A DNA stretch of 64,000 nucleotides from Uloborus plumipes (Eukaryota > Arthropoda > Arachnida > Araneae > Uloboridae), in assembly GCA_038373865.1 (NCBI GenBank), contig JAXGGA010001650.1, positions 62,001 to 126,000 on the forward strand, written 5' to 3'. The translations under genes were made by a program, and so were the position numbers. The first letter of the stretch is position 1, and every line of letters begins with the position of its first letter. Shown here piece after piece: positions 35,301 to 47,100 of the stretch. The notes under the pieces are model-generated. The model ran no database searches and was not told the DNA's origin. It worked only from the letters and a program-made list of their open reading frames with translations.

Positions 35301-35671
35301 ATTATTTTTACTCATTAACTATTTCTTCTATTCTTTCAATTACATTAAATTAATTTTTGCTTACAGCAATGATATCAATGCTGATATCAGCTTGGAAGTA
35401 GGTGCTTGCTGCTCTTAATGTGTCCGTTACTTAATTTATTAAAATGTTAATCCTTTATTCTCGATCACCTATTCTTGTTACTACTAACCGTTTTGTTACT
35501 TATATTAAGTATTACAAAAATTATCTTTCAATATCTTCTTTCATTTGTTACTATTTCATTTTAATTTTTAGGCATCCTAAATATTGTGCAGAGAATTTAA
35601 AAGCTTTTTCTGTTTGAGCATTATCTTGGTGAAACTTCAAGTAATTTTAGGGGTTTTTAATTGTACTAATA
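32339..35671. other. AT-rich DNA, no supported gene
   Basis: Several short minus-strand frames lack domains. At about 33590-33665 a GC-richer segment, read on the minus strand, has GGGTACGTACGGGGGTGACT before a (TTTA) run, which could be a non-LTR retrotransposon tail. The evidence is weak. Confidence 0.35.
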
Positions 35672-35847
35672 CAGTCGACGCTCGTTATAACGACCACACG
35701 TTATAAAGACAATCCTAATATAACGACCGGTGAGAAAATCCTCAACTGTATCCCAATATACTCTATGTTCTACCTCTTATAGGGACCACTCGTTATAAAG
35801 ACCGTTTTCTGTAGGACGGAGACGGTCGTTATATCGCACGTTGACTG
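35672..35847. mobile_element. Tigger/pogo-type MITE (176 bp)
   Basis: The ends CAGTCGACGCTCGTTATAAC and, reverse-complemented, CAGTCAACGTGCGATATAAC pair, with TA on each side. Repeated CGTTATAA(A/C)GAC motifs fill the interior. Non-coding. Confidence 0.75.
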
Positions 35848-37166
35848 TAATATTTCTCTTACTTTATTTCAGACTAATAAAATTTTATGCAGCAAAAACT
35901 TTAAGTCACATCCGATATGTATTGTTAAATTTGATGTAATAATTGCATAAAATATTTAATCATGTTTTATACGCTGTTATCCGCTCAAAAACTTGCCCAA
36001 TTATTTATTGTTATTAGATGCTATTTATCGCTTTAATCAGAATTTCCATCTTAATTCCTTAGTAGTTATTTTCTATCATTAAATATTTTAATACATTATA
36101 AGTACGAATAAATTAATTTTACTAATTAAATGATATGTTAGTTCAGTTATTCGCTCTGATGGAAATTGTATCATACATTCACTACTCTCATAAAATTTAT
36201 TTTCTTAAACTTCAGCTTGTTTTGATAAAGACTATTGAAATACTTTCAGCGCTTTAAACTCTAAACCACTGCCAAGTTTATTGTTCAATTTAACGTCATG
36301 CTGAAATAAAATATTTCAGAAAATAAAGTTTGAATGTTCAAAGATTGTATAAAAATGAAGGAATATTGCATTTCAAAAGTAAAGGTGATAGAGCCTCTGT
36401 TTAAAAACCAAGAAAGGTCTTTTGAAAGTAAACATTTCCAGCTTTATAGCAATATATCATACATCAACATAGCTGCGAAGTGAAACTTTAGAGTACTAGT
36501 TTCAATTTTCAGGGATTTTTTGTGAAGGATTTAGAACTTTAAGCTTTTCAATTTTATAGAACATTTTATTGGGCTGGTATTTTTGTAGTTTGAAAGAATT
36601 ATTAATTCTCTTAAATTTACTTAAAAATACATTTTTGTTATAAAATACATTTTTGTGAATCTAAATGATGTTCATAATCCTTTTGTGAGCTATATATTGA
36701 CACTTTAACTGTAAAGTTTTGAATGTAATTATCCCGTGTCAATGCCATAATAACATGCATTATTTTTTATGAGACAACATTTTTCTGCATTGGTTTTAAA
36801 TTATAATATATTACTGTACTATTCGTTGTGTTAATTTAAAATTTAACTGCCAATAATCTTTCAAAAATTATTGTTAAATGTTTTAGGAACTGAAATTTGA
36901 GCTTCATGTTTCATAATGCACATTGCTAAAATTTATCTACAATAAAATTTGATTTTAAGAAATGCATACAATAAAGCTCAATAAAATCTAGAGAACAATA
37001 TTTTTTAAGAATCTAGATCATAAAATCTGAACATTTTAATGTATTTAAAGACAAAACTTCACCTTTGTGCACAATTTGCTTTTCATGCTTAAATGAATTT
37101 GGTAGTAGTACGCAAATTATTTTATTTAGATTTGCTCAAATAATCGTATTCAGTTAAAAAATTTTT
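35848..37166. other. AT-rich DNA, nothing recognised
   Basis: No repeat structure or gene was seen. Confidence 0.4.
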
Positions 37167-37215
37167 AGAGAGGGTAGCGGCAACAGGTAATAAATTACCC
37201 GCGACTACCCTCTCT
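37167..37215. repeat. Perfect-ended 49-nt hairpin
   Basis: AGAGAGGGTAG at 37167 pairs with CTACCCTCTCT ending at 37215. Inside, GGTAAT pairs with ATTACC around an AA. The two stems are separated by short mismatched bulges. It could be a tiny transposon, a structured RNA or a protein site; nothing distinguishes these. Confidence 0.6.
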
Positions 37216-37523
37216 TAATTTACATTAATATATTGAAAGAAAAAAAAACAGGAGCTGCAAGCATGTTAATACACTAATTTCTCAAATTCAATGTTTGATC
37301 ACCAACCCTCCTACCATAAACTTTCCCGTTCAAGTGTCGCGTTTATAAAAATACCACCTGCCTGCTTTTCATTGCGCACTATTAAGGTGGTGTTAGTGAA
37401 AGGTTTGGCTGCGAAGAGGAAGCTTTATTTATGTTTAAGAATTACATAGAGACATAATTCTTTTAAGTAAATACTATAGAAATCAGAAAGGGGTTTAATA
37501 AAAAAAACCAGATTTATTGCTAC

Positions 37524-37762
37524 TTCTGTACCTGGAAGGTAAAAGGCACTATTTCCTTTTTTTTTTTTTTTTCGAAATTGAGATTTAACCACCATCTTAC
37601 CCGACTTTTTGTACTCTAATCAGAAGGATTAAAGCACTAAGATTTGGAAAAACGAATTTTCGTTTTACAAGCTTAGAAGTGACAATCCAGGAATACATGC
37701 AAAAATAAATCTCCCGGCTAATATTTTTATGACTTACTGCCCTTTACCTCCCAGGTACAGAA
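37524..37762. mobile_element. 239-bp terminal-inverted-repeat element
   Basis: The left end TTCTGTACCTGGAAGGTAAA pairs with the reverse complement of the right end, TTCTGTACCTGGGAGGTAAA, and the match runs on through GGCA(C/G)TA. Non-coding interior with a poly-T run. No target duplication is clear. Confidence 0.65.
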
Positions 37763-38289
37763 ATAAATTTATAAAGTTTATATACTAATTAAGCAAGGTT
37801 CATTTCAAGGAAATCTAGATTTCACATGCATCGGGACATTAAATTGATAATATAAAGCCTCATATAATGCAGAGAGATTGTACATCCATTTATCCTTCTC
37901 AGAATAAGATAAAGGTTCCATCAGCAAGACGACGCCAATTCTTTGATAGATCGGAGAAAAGGGAAAGTGCCTGAAAGAAAAACACAAAATCCTACCGAAG
38001 CAAAAATCATTACTCATCAAGTTCTCAGACTTTGGCAGACGCTGTACTGTACGACGAAATCTGCAACAAACGAAATACCGTGACTGGTAGGAAGGATTCC
38101 TTAAGATAACAGCAAAGAAAGATAGACCGTGATTGTGGCTCTTCATGCCGAGAACAGGATGTTAAATCACTGTTTGGTAAATTATTTATTTTTTTCGAAT
38201 ATATTGTTTGCGAAATTGACATAAAGTATTGTAATCATACATATTCCTCTCCTCTTAAGGGGGAAAAAAACTAACGGTGGAGAAAATTA
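37763..38289. other. AT-rich DNA, nothing recognised
   Basis: A 113-codon minus-strand frame at 37805-38146 is arginine/serine-rich without a recognised domain. A second frame overlaps it in another phase, which argues against either. Confidence 0.3.
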
Positions 38290-38673
38290 CACTGGAAAAA
38301 ATAAGCTGTCGTTTTTACAGTATAATACTGGCAGCAGAGCTTCCAGTTTAAAATTGTAAAGGTATAGTAATAAACTGTAAAACTAGCTATTTTACAGTTT
38401 AGTACCGTAAAATTAGTCATTTTAGAGTTTATTACTGTAAAATTAACAATTTTACAGTTTATTACCATAGAATTAGCTGTATTCTACTGTAAAAACAGCA
38501 GAATAATACTGGCAGCAGAGGTTCCAGTTTAAAACTTTTAAAATGCACAGTAATAAACCGTGAAACTAGCAATTTTACAGTTTATTACTGTAGAATTAGC
38601 AATTTGACAGTTTATTGCTGTAAAATTACTATAAAATTAGCTGTATTTAAAAACATCTATTCTTTGCAATGTG
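38290..38673. mobile_element. CACTG-type MITE, second copy
   Basis: Starts CACTGGAAAAAATAAGC then GTTTTTACAGTATAATACTG, matching the copy at 4301, and ends with CTTTGCAATGTG. The interior is built from several alternating GTAAAATTAGC and TTTTACAGTTTATTAC units, one or two more than in the other copy, which explains the extra length (384 against 327 bp). Confidence 0.6.
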
Positions 38674-41600
38674 GGCTTGCATTACGAACTTTTCCAAGGA
38701 GGTGGCAAAGGATGTGTACACAATGTAAATTATATGAAAAAAAAAAAAGCAAAAAAAATACGCCTACTTACATGTTGTTTTTCTAAAATCAGATGGGGGC
38801 AGTTGACACCCCTTGCCCCCTTAAATGACTGGATAAAATTAAAGTTTTACAAAATAAAATTTTTATGATTGTTTCTAAAATACTATAATGCGCGCTTGAC
38901 TAGGAAAAGTTTCCTGGTTGGTTTTAGGGGCTAAATTAAAAGCATATTATTGAAGTTTGTAAATTTTTTCTCCTAAATCATAAGATTTTAATAATGTGTC
39001 ACTGTTGATTAAATCGTTTGAAAGCCCCCATGCAAGAGCTATATGAACTAATTTTCGTGGCAAAGAAATAATATTAAATAAACGCTTGAGATCAATGATT
39101 ACCACATTTGTCCCATTTTTGGAGATACGCTTCTATTGTTGCTCTGATGAGCACTGAATTCAGGTGTGAGGAGTCGAAAACAAAGTCGTCGAATCGGAGT
39201 CGAGCTGTTTTTGGAGTAAAAGAGGCGGAGGATTTAAGATTCTAACAGTTCGAATTGATCATTATTCATTCACATCAGCCGCTCTGACAGAGCTGCAAAA
39301 TCGGAGTCGGAGTTGGGACGAATATTTGACTCGGAAGGAAACTGACCGACTTCGATTCCTGTAAGTTTCTAGTCCTGTAATTTTATAGTTCAATATACAC
39401 TTATAGTCTGAACTTCGACAACTCCATGAAAAGAAAGAAAACTCTAAATTGATCAATTAATATCATAGTGGCAATTACTTTTAAATAAGTCTTCCTTTGA
39501 CAAGAAAGTAATTCATATGTTTGAACAATGCTCAATCAAACTGCAGCCTTTACATCTCTTAGTCTGTTTGTTGCTAGGTTACAATTTGAAACATAGAAAT
39601 CCAAATAAAGTAATTAAGGGACTATACACTGAATTTTTATTTTTTAAACTGCTAAATTACAGATGAAAATGTCTGGCCTTTACTTTTGTGGTATGGTTTT
39701 CAAGTACGATCTACGTTATTTAAAAATAAGCAAAAGTGTGTTTTTCAAGAGCTGCATTTTTTTTTATTATAATTGATCAGTATCATTCAGTTTTCAGTAT
39801 CATTTCCTTCAAAGACGAAAATGTATTTCAGGGTAACTATTGTTATGCTCTAATTTATTTGGCATCAGTTAGGTAGGATTTGTAATTTTGATCAGAATAA
39901 CATAGGTAAAAAACGAAATATATAATTCAGTGCAAATATAGATCCCATATAACTACCTATCTTATTTATAGTTATTGACACAATTTATCTTTCGGTTTCG
40001 GAAAAAAAAATCTTTTACTTCTTTTAAAAATCTTTTTTTTTCTTTATTAAAAAAACGAATTAAAAATAATGATATAAAAAACGAATTATTGTCGGAATAA
40101 TCGGTAAATAAGGTTCCGCTAAGGCTACGTAGTCTGAGTGATTTTGTGGTAATGTTGTGGTTTGTGATTGTAGTACCTTCTAGTCGAAGGTTTTATAATA
40201 CTAGGAGTCGGGGTCAATCATTTCCTCTCCTCTCTGACAATACCAAGAAAAAATTATTAAAAAACTAAAAATTACAACATATTAATTCTTATTATTAAAA
40301 AAAAAGAAGTGTCTAAAAGCATTACCTTTATTTTAAGCAATTTTAGAACTACAAAAGAAATCTTAACTCCTCAGAATATCTAAGTTTCCAAGTTTCAGTT
40401 TGTAACTTAATAAGTTAGCGACAATAGAATTAAAATCTGATGAATTACTACAACGAAATTGGACACATCTTGAACACATAAATCATGTTCTTGTTAAGCG
40501 AAGACATATTAAAACAATAAACAAATTACACAGATTACTATATTTTTTTCTTGTTTATATTATGAGTTGATATATTTATGTTATATAATAACAGGAAGAG
40601 AAGAATTATTTATAAAGTAATATCTTTCTCAGAAATGAAAATCTAAAAACAGAATAAATCCTATGACAGATTGCTCTTTTCTTCACTTTACAACCCCAGG
40701 CCGGTAAGACATTTAGTATTTCAAATGATTAATCTTTTAAATCCCACCAGAAATAACGTTTCAGTTTTTGTTGTTGTTTCAAGCAAGAGACAGTTTCGCT
40801 TATGATCAATTAAGTAAATGTTTCTTTTTTTTCCTTTTTTTTACGTAAATGAAACATAGTTATTGTTTTACTCAAGATTTGGAAAATGATTACATAAAAT
40901 CTGGTTTGTTAATTTTAAATTCTTTATAATAAAGAAAATGAAAATGAGACGGATAGGAGCTTACGTGGCTAGTTTAAAGATTTATGGTAAGATTGTTTCC
41001 AAATCTCGTGCCTGTACTAGTATTCTTTTAAACAATAGGAAGTATTCTGTAACATATATGTATATATGTACACAGTAATAGCACTAAAAAAATAAATAAA
41101 TATAAACAATTTTATTGATATTGAAGAAGCAAATGTTTCCATCAAATTTATTTCGTAAATTCACAAACCGAGATTCGCCTTATTACTATTAGATGCTTTC
41201 GTTTTCAAAGATAAAAAACAAATGTGATAGATTAAAAACTGCCTTAAAGACATATGGTAAATCCGCTTCCGATGTTTTGGAGCATTAACATTACTATTGC
41301 TTCAAACTGAATTAATAAAAAAAAATCTTTGAATTTATAATTATAGATAAATACAACTATATCGTTGGAACAGAGGCAAATGTCAACAACTTAAAGTTTC
41401 TTTTGAAAGTAGTTGCATATTCAAATTCTTCACATTGACACACAATTTTATTGACGTATTCACAAACATGAAGGTTATAAGCTCAATAACTCACAGAGAT
41501 AGTCTTTCAGAAATATGCATTTGGCGAAGTTATACATTTGATTTAGGTAAAAAGATATAAAAAGTTATAGGTCACTTTGCTTTTATTAAACTTTAATATT

Positions 41601-41823
41601 CACAGATTCTACTTCGGAACTTTTTGGCAAGTGTAGGCAAAAAGTATCTTGAGGAAGTTGGTGGGATAGCACATGCAAAACTTTCAGAAAGCACAAATGA
41701 GAAAATTATTACCTTTTTAAAAAATAAAACTATAAAACGAGGAGAAAAATTAAGAAGTCGTAAAAACCAGAACTCAATCTTTTTAATCACACAATTTAGA
41801 AGTAAGGAAAACTAGGTTAAACT
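38674..41823. other. AT-rich DNA with repeat remnants
   Basis: At 38794-38829 GGGGGCAGTTGACACCCC and GCCCCCTTAAATGAC resemble the segment at 41850-41887, suggesting two copies of one hAT-like end. Otherwise no gene is supported. Confidence 0.35.
39165..39365. repeat. Degenerate GGAGTC-type hexamer repeat
   Basis: Scattered copies of TCGGAGTCG and related strings occur at about 39170-39215 and 39298-39350, with unrelated DNA between. It appears to be a decayed hexanucleotide array. Confidence 0.45.
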
Positions 41824-41890
41824 CAGGGACGTAATTTCAAGTTTTTCCAGGGGGGGGGGCAATTGACCCCCTACCCCCCTAAATGACGGG
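41824..41890 (+). mobile_element. hAT-like transposon end
   Basis: Starts CAGGGACGTAATTTCAAG, then a G9 run and GGCAATTGACCCCCTACCCC with AAATGACGGG. A CAGGG start and this C-rich block are typical of hAT ends; the C-rich block is shared with 38794-38829. Confidence 0.45.
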
Positions 41891-42384
41891 GCTGGTAAAA
41901 CTACAGCTTCTAAGAACTTCAAGCTCAAAAGCTACATATTCATGTAAAATAGTCATGTAGTAAAGCAACAAAAAAGTAAAATACTCAAAAGTACACAAAA
42001 TGTCTCTTAAAATGAAGGCTCTCCAGAAGGTCATAGATCGCGAATTATCTATAGAGACACTATTATACAAGTCTGCTTTAACGCACTAAATAAAATCAAG
42101 AGCCTACACAAACGTAATTTTCAATGTACAGCTTGAAAACCTAATAAAGGAGTGTCGTCAAAGCCGATTATAAATTTCAAAAAAAATATTTTTAATTGAC
42201 TTCGCAGTTTAGTCAAAAGACAGTTTGACGGTTTAGTTTTTTTTTTGAGAGTTAATATTTCGTTCTAGACTCGCTCTTTAGTGCGTGGGCTTCCTTTTAC
42301 TATTTATTTTTGTCTATCATTTCTTATGTTCTTACGTTTATACATATAGCTTTATGTATAATAAGTAGCTCATAGAGCAATATA
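41891..42384. other. AT-rich DNA, nothing recognised
   Basis: It may be the interior of the preceding transposon fragment. No coding signal was recognised. Confidence 0.3.
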
Positions 42385-42420
42385 ACACACACACACACGC
42401 ACACACATTATATATATATA
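42385..42420. repeat. (AC)n / (TA)n microsatellite
   Basis: A CA run with one G interruption is followed by a TA run. Confidence 0.9.
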
Positions 42421-42714
42421 CGAGAATATATCTTGTTCTTAAGATTTGACGCTTAAGACTGTCGCCATTCATAAGTAATGTGACATACAGTGCACAAAAA
42501 ATGAAGGAATTCGCTGTGAACCATATAGTTTTAGTTAAATTTTAAGAAATCTAGGAGGAAATTAAAAAATCGGCGTTTGCAGTGCGCACTATCAGTATGC
42601 AGACTAATTTTGTACCAATTTTTATAATCGTACGTTGCAGAAATTTAGCAGGAGAGCGTTTGACCCGCAAGCTGTGACGTCACCAAACTTTGTTTTTTTA
42701 TATATATTTATATA

Positions 42715-44148
42715 CACTGGCGGAAAAAAAAAATCCCAACACCAAGAAAGACTTGTGTTAGATAAACGAAATTTGGTAGGCGTGTTTATACAACTGAAAG
42801 ATGACATCGATTGAAATTTCGTGTTCCGCGCATAAGTGTGGCGCAGCTGGCGTCACTCAGAACATGCAAATAAGGCTTGTTTTAAAAGCGTGTTGTGAAG
42901 CTCTTGTGTATTATTTTCCCGTGAAATTGGACGAATTGCGTTCATGTTAGTCAGGAATACCTTTTAAGAAGACGAAGAAGCCATTATCAACAGCTCACCG
43001 GGTTTAAACGAGGTCGTACAAATTGGCTACGAGAAGGTGGATTTTCATTTCGCGATATTTCAGAAAGACTTGGGTGGGAATGTTTCCACCATGCATGATT
43101 ATTGGAAGCTATGGGCAAGGGATGGTACTACATCAAGAAGATCGAGTTCCGAGCTGCCACGTGGCACGACTGAGAAGGAAGATCGCCGAAACCTGCGTAC
43201 GGCTGTGGCGCATCGTACTGCATCTGCGGCTGACATTCGAGCTGCAGTTGGTACCGTCGTGACCCAAGGAACGGTAAGAAACTGTTTACTTCAAGGACAG
43301 CTCCGAGCCAGGCAGCCTGTAGCCGGTATTCCATTGACTGCAAACCATTGCCTTTTCCGACGGCAGTGGTGCCACGACAGAGCTCACTGGAGGTCGGAGT
43401 GGAGATCTGTTGTAATTTTTGATGAAAACAGATTCTGAATTGGTGCCAGTGGTGGCTGTATATTAGTCAGAAGGAGGCCAGGGGACCGCCTGCATCCAAC
43501 CGGTCTACGGCCTAGACACACGGGACTCACACCTGGAGTTATAGTCTCTGGAGCAATTTCCTACGACAGCAGGGGCATTCTTGTGGTTATCCCTAACTCA
43601 CTGACTGAAAATTTGTCGTCAGTCTGTTAATTTAACCAGTAGTACAGCCCTTCATGAGTAGCATTCAAGGGGGCGTTTTCCAACCGGATAACGCTCGCCC
43701 TCACATCGCTGCTGTAACGCAATGTGGTCTACAGAGTGCTGACATTTTACCATGACCTGCAAAATCACCAGGTCTGTCTCCAATTGATAACGTATGGGAT
43801 ATCATGCAATGGCACCTCGAGCATCATCCACAGTCAGCAATGACGGTCCTAGTATTGACACAGCAAGTGCAACAAGCATGGAACTCCATACCACAAAGTG
43901 ACATTCGGCACCTGTATGACATAATGTATGCACGCTTGCAGGCTTGCCTTCAAAATTCTGGAGGTTACACCCTCTATTAAATTAACATAATTTCACATTT
44001 GCACAGCATTTTCTTGAGCTTAAATTAGCCAGTGATCTTGTACAATCTTGTAATCAATTAAACATGTTAACTAGACAATTGCATTACCCAAATTTCATTA
44101 CTCTACGGCAATTTTTTCTTGGTGTTGGGATTTTTTTTTCCGCCAGTG
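42715..44148 (+). mobile_element. Full-length Tc1-like transposon (inactive)
   Basis: Near-perfect terminal inverted repeats of about 35 bp begin CACTGGCGG, then an A run (10 A left, 9 A right), then ATCCCAACACCAAGAAA. TA is present on both outer sides, the expected target duplication. The 1434-bp length fits an intact-size Tc1 element. The transposase gene inside is broken, so only mobilisation by another source would be possible. Near-identical ends beside a decayed gene suggest moderate age. Confidence 0.92.
42957..43980 (+). pseudogene. Tc1-family transposase pseudogene
   Basis: In complete relatives this protein binds the inverted repeats through paired helix-turn-helix motifs and cuts with a DDE catalytic core. 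Here the N-terminal helix-turn-helix begins RRRSHYQQLTGFKRGR and continues SFRDISERLG, then shifts frame near 43076 into STMHDYWKLWARDGT and DRRNLRTAVAHRTASAA. The likely start codon reads ATA and an extra T follows. A TGA ends the first catalytic block (FDENRF) at 43436; more stops occur near 43626. The second catalytic aspartate is visible in PDNARPH (about 43690). A TGA replaces the expected tryptophan near 43755. The last acidic residue sits in LSPIDNVWD, where relatives have E, and SPG replaces SPD. The frame ends QNSGGYTLY at 43980. Confidence 0.88.
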
Positions 44149-47100
44149 TATATATATGCATGCAACGAACTAGTTTCATAAAAGTAAATTTGGATACGGG
44201 AGTTACCTGCTGTCCATTAACTTGACAGGTAAGTTACAGCGCAGAGTGTTGAATCCAGTAAGAGGAAAACTAATTTGACTCGACACTTCTAGAATCACCT
44301 TCACTTATACACATTACTGAATCTTTGGCTCTTCTTCATCAATAACCCAGACGCCGATGCTCAGGAACAAAAATACCCGCCTTCTCTTCGTCATTCATTT
44401 CACATTTGCGTGCGCTCCGATCATTATCAAACTTTTCTTCTATTTCTTTTATTACGCATTGCAATATTTCAGCATTGCGGAAAGTTAAATAAATAAATAA
44501 ATAAAAAGGGAAAGATTAAAGCAGAAAACTTGATAAAAAAAAGAAAAAAAAAGAAAGAAAAATCTGGAGTGTACAATTGCTGATACGTCCATAAGTAGCG
44601 CACATTGAAACCCTAAGTACTATTTTATAAAGTAATTTTTGAATGATGCTGGAGTTTAATTAGAAATGAATTAGGGATTGCTCATTAGATTATTTTCAAA
44701 TAAAGAAAGATAAATGTCGGAAACATTACATGTGAGTCTCATTTTAAGAGTTTTATGAAAAAATTATTTTCAAATTTTCCCACTTGATACAATGAAAACA
44801 GTGTGCACAGAAGTAATGTTCAAAAAAAAAAAAAAAAGACCTTGTAGTAACTATGCACAACTTATTAATATTGTGGTGTTGCATTACATCGTACTCTTTA
44901 GACGAGCAGTATTAGTAAACTTGTATAAGTACTTTTTTTGCAATGTTAATATATATTTTTGAAAGGTGATTAAAATTCATTCATAAAAACAATTGCTATT
45001 AAACAAGAATATCTAGTGGGAAAGGTAGTTTTCAAACTTAGCTACGACATTGATTTCTTACAGGTCCTTTAAAAAGTATTATCGTGCAATTAAAAGCCTT
45101 TATAACGTAGTGTACATAAATTGCTCTTACTTTTTCACGTATCTCACTTTTTTTTTTAAATCAGAAGATCTCATGTATCACGCAGTATAATACGAGACTT
45201 TCGAAAGTAAACAATTTTACATATTCAAGTTTGAAATGTTTTTGTAACTTCGCTCCATACATTTTGCTTTTGCTCGCAAAGTCTCTCACCTCAAGATGAA
45301 CTTTTTCTTTTTAATTAGGAAGATCGAATTCAGTTCTGGACATTTTAAGAATCTCAGCACAAAATTTGTCAACTGATTTAGCCATTCAATACATTCTAAT
45401 AATAATAGATAGATATTCTTTTTTCATCTAAAAAAATGATACATTTTTGCTTAACGTAGGTGAAATTTTCAGTGGCAAAATTAAGTGCTTATTACCATTC
45501 TAGAATACATGCGGTAAAAAATAGTTGCGAAACGGAGGGTGGCGAGGAAATAGGGGGGAAAGAGCTCCAGTGCTTTGTTAGTGAGTCGGTGCGCGGATAT
45601 AAGACATATGTGGCCTTTTAAATGGATTACAAATCTCTGCACAAATTAAAAATTTACTTTTCCCATAAAACATTGCCTAAATATTTCTTAAGGAATATTA
45701 CTTAAACTGCAAACAATAACGATCATTTCTGAAGATGAAAGCTTTTACTGAAGTGTTTTCTTATTTGCAGCATGACTGATGGAAAAGATAAACATTTAAG
45801 GCATTGTTTGCTGCCGAATAAAGAAAACTGCTTATTGCAAAAAGAGGAAGAGCCAAAGTATTTCCCATCCCTTATGATGTATATCGCAACAACAACTGCT
45901 TAATAAATGTCTTTATGCGGATTAAAAAAAGGATCCCAGTGTCCTCAGACGCATATAAATGCTTCAGCTTTAATGACGCGTCTTTTATCCTTATATAATA
46001 CGGTTGGTGAAAGATTTTTATTGTTCCCTGATGTGATGACTTCGTGATTCTTCCAGAAATCTTCTTTCCTGCGTAAATAGGAAAAAAAAAAGGTTGATGT
46101 TTTTTGACGTAGGAACTTTCAATTAAATCATCGTTAAATACTAAGATAATCGATTAATGGTCCAGCGTGGAATATTTTATTTTCTAATATTAAGAAAATA
46201 TTGTTTTTGACTAGGGTTTTCGCATCCGTTGAGTCTGACATATTTTTAATTACAAGTAACAAAAGACATCATTTGTTTCGAATTACTAATTTCTTGTGAT
46301 TATTTTGTAATAAGAAAGCGGCGAGCTGGTAAATTTGTTTTTTGGTATGAAATATTTAGCAATAATCAAAACTGAACTTTTAAGCATGAATTAAACATGA
46401 AGAAAAAGTAAATGCAATGTTAAATATCACAAGTAAATCAGAAAACCTACTGTAGGAGGTTAAATAACTATAAAATAACAAAATGGTTACATTAAATAGC
46501 ATGAAAGACCAGCTTTATTACGTCTTAAAAAAAAAAGAGCTGCATAAATAAATGAAGTAAAATTGTCTTGTATTTGATGTTATATCTTAAGGCTCTTAGC
46601 TACAGGGATCGTTGAGGCTACTCGCAACTGATGTGAAACTTTTCATTTGGCCAATATAAACTGAACTAAACTAATATTAACTTTCAAAAATGAAAATTTA
46701 ATAATTATCAATCATTTTTCTTATTATGTTCAGATGAATACCAAGAGCCTAATATTCAAAGTAGTTTAACATATTTTGCAGTATTTACCGTAACATTTTG
46801 ATAACGAATAATTTTGAAATAGCATTAAATTTCCAGGTTCGAACACCGTCTTAGTGGGGAAAAATACTTTTTTTCCTTCGTAAAACTTTTGTAACCTGTG
46901 ATCGGATTAAATCTAATGAAATCACATCTAATGCTATTTAACATAATTTAAAGCAAAGTAATGAGACTTTTTTGAAATTAGAAAAATATTGCGTAAAATT
47001 TTCGTTGATGAAAAAATTATAACAGCTTTTTCTAAAAGTAATGACGATGTAAATTTTAAAATGAAAGAGCTTTTAAGTGAGCTAAACAGTTTGAAATCGT

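Noticed and set aside
37805..38146. 113-codon minus-strand frame
   Set aside because: It overlaps another frame of similar quality in a different phase and has no recognisable domain.
38271..38468. 65-codon frame with repeated INCKI/FTV units
   Set aside because: It is a translation of the palindromic units inside the CACTG MITE.
43023..43343. Alternative frames (43023-43262 plus, 43128-43343 minus) in the Tc1 element
   Set aside because: The Tc1 transposase similarity lies in the frame of 43037-43438 and its shifted neighbours; these are shadows.
46836..46847. tRNA B-box-like GGTTCGAACACC
   Set aside because: No A box, acceptor stem or cloverleaf can be assembled around it, so neither a tRNA nor a SINE is supported.
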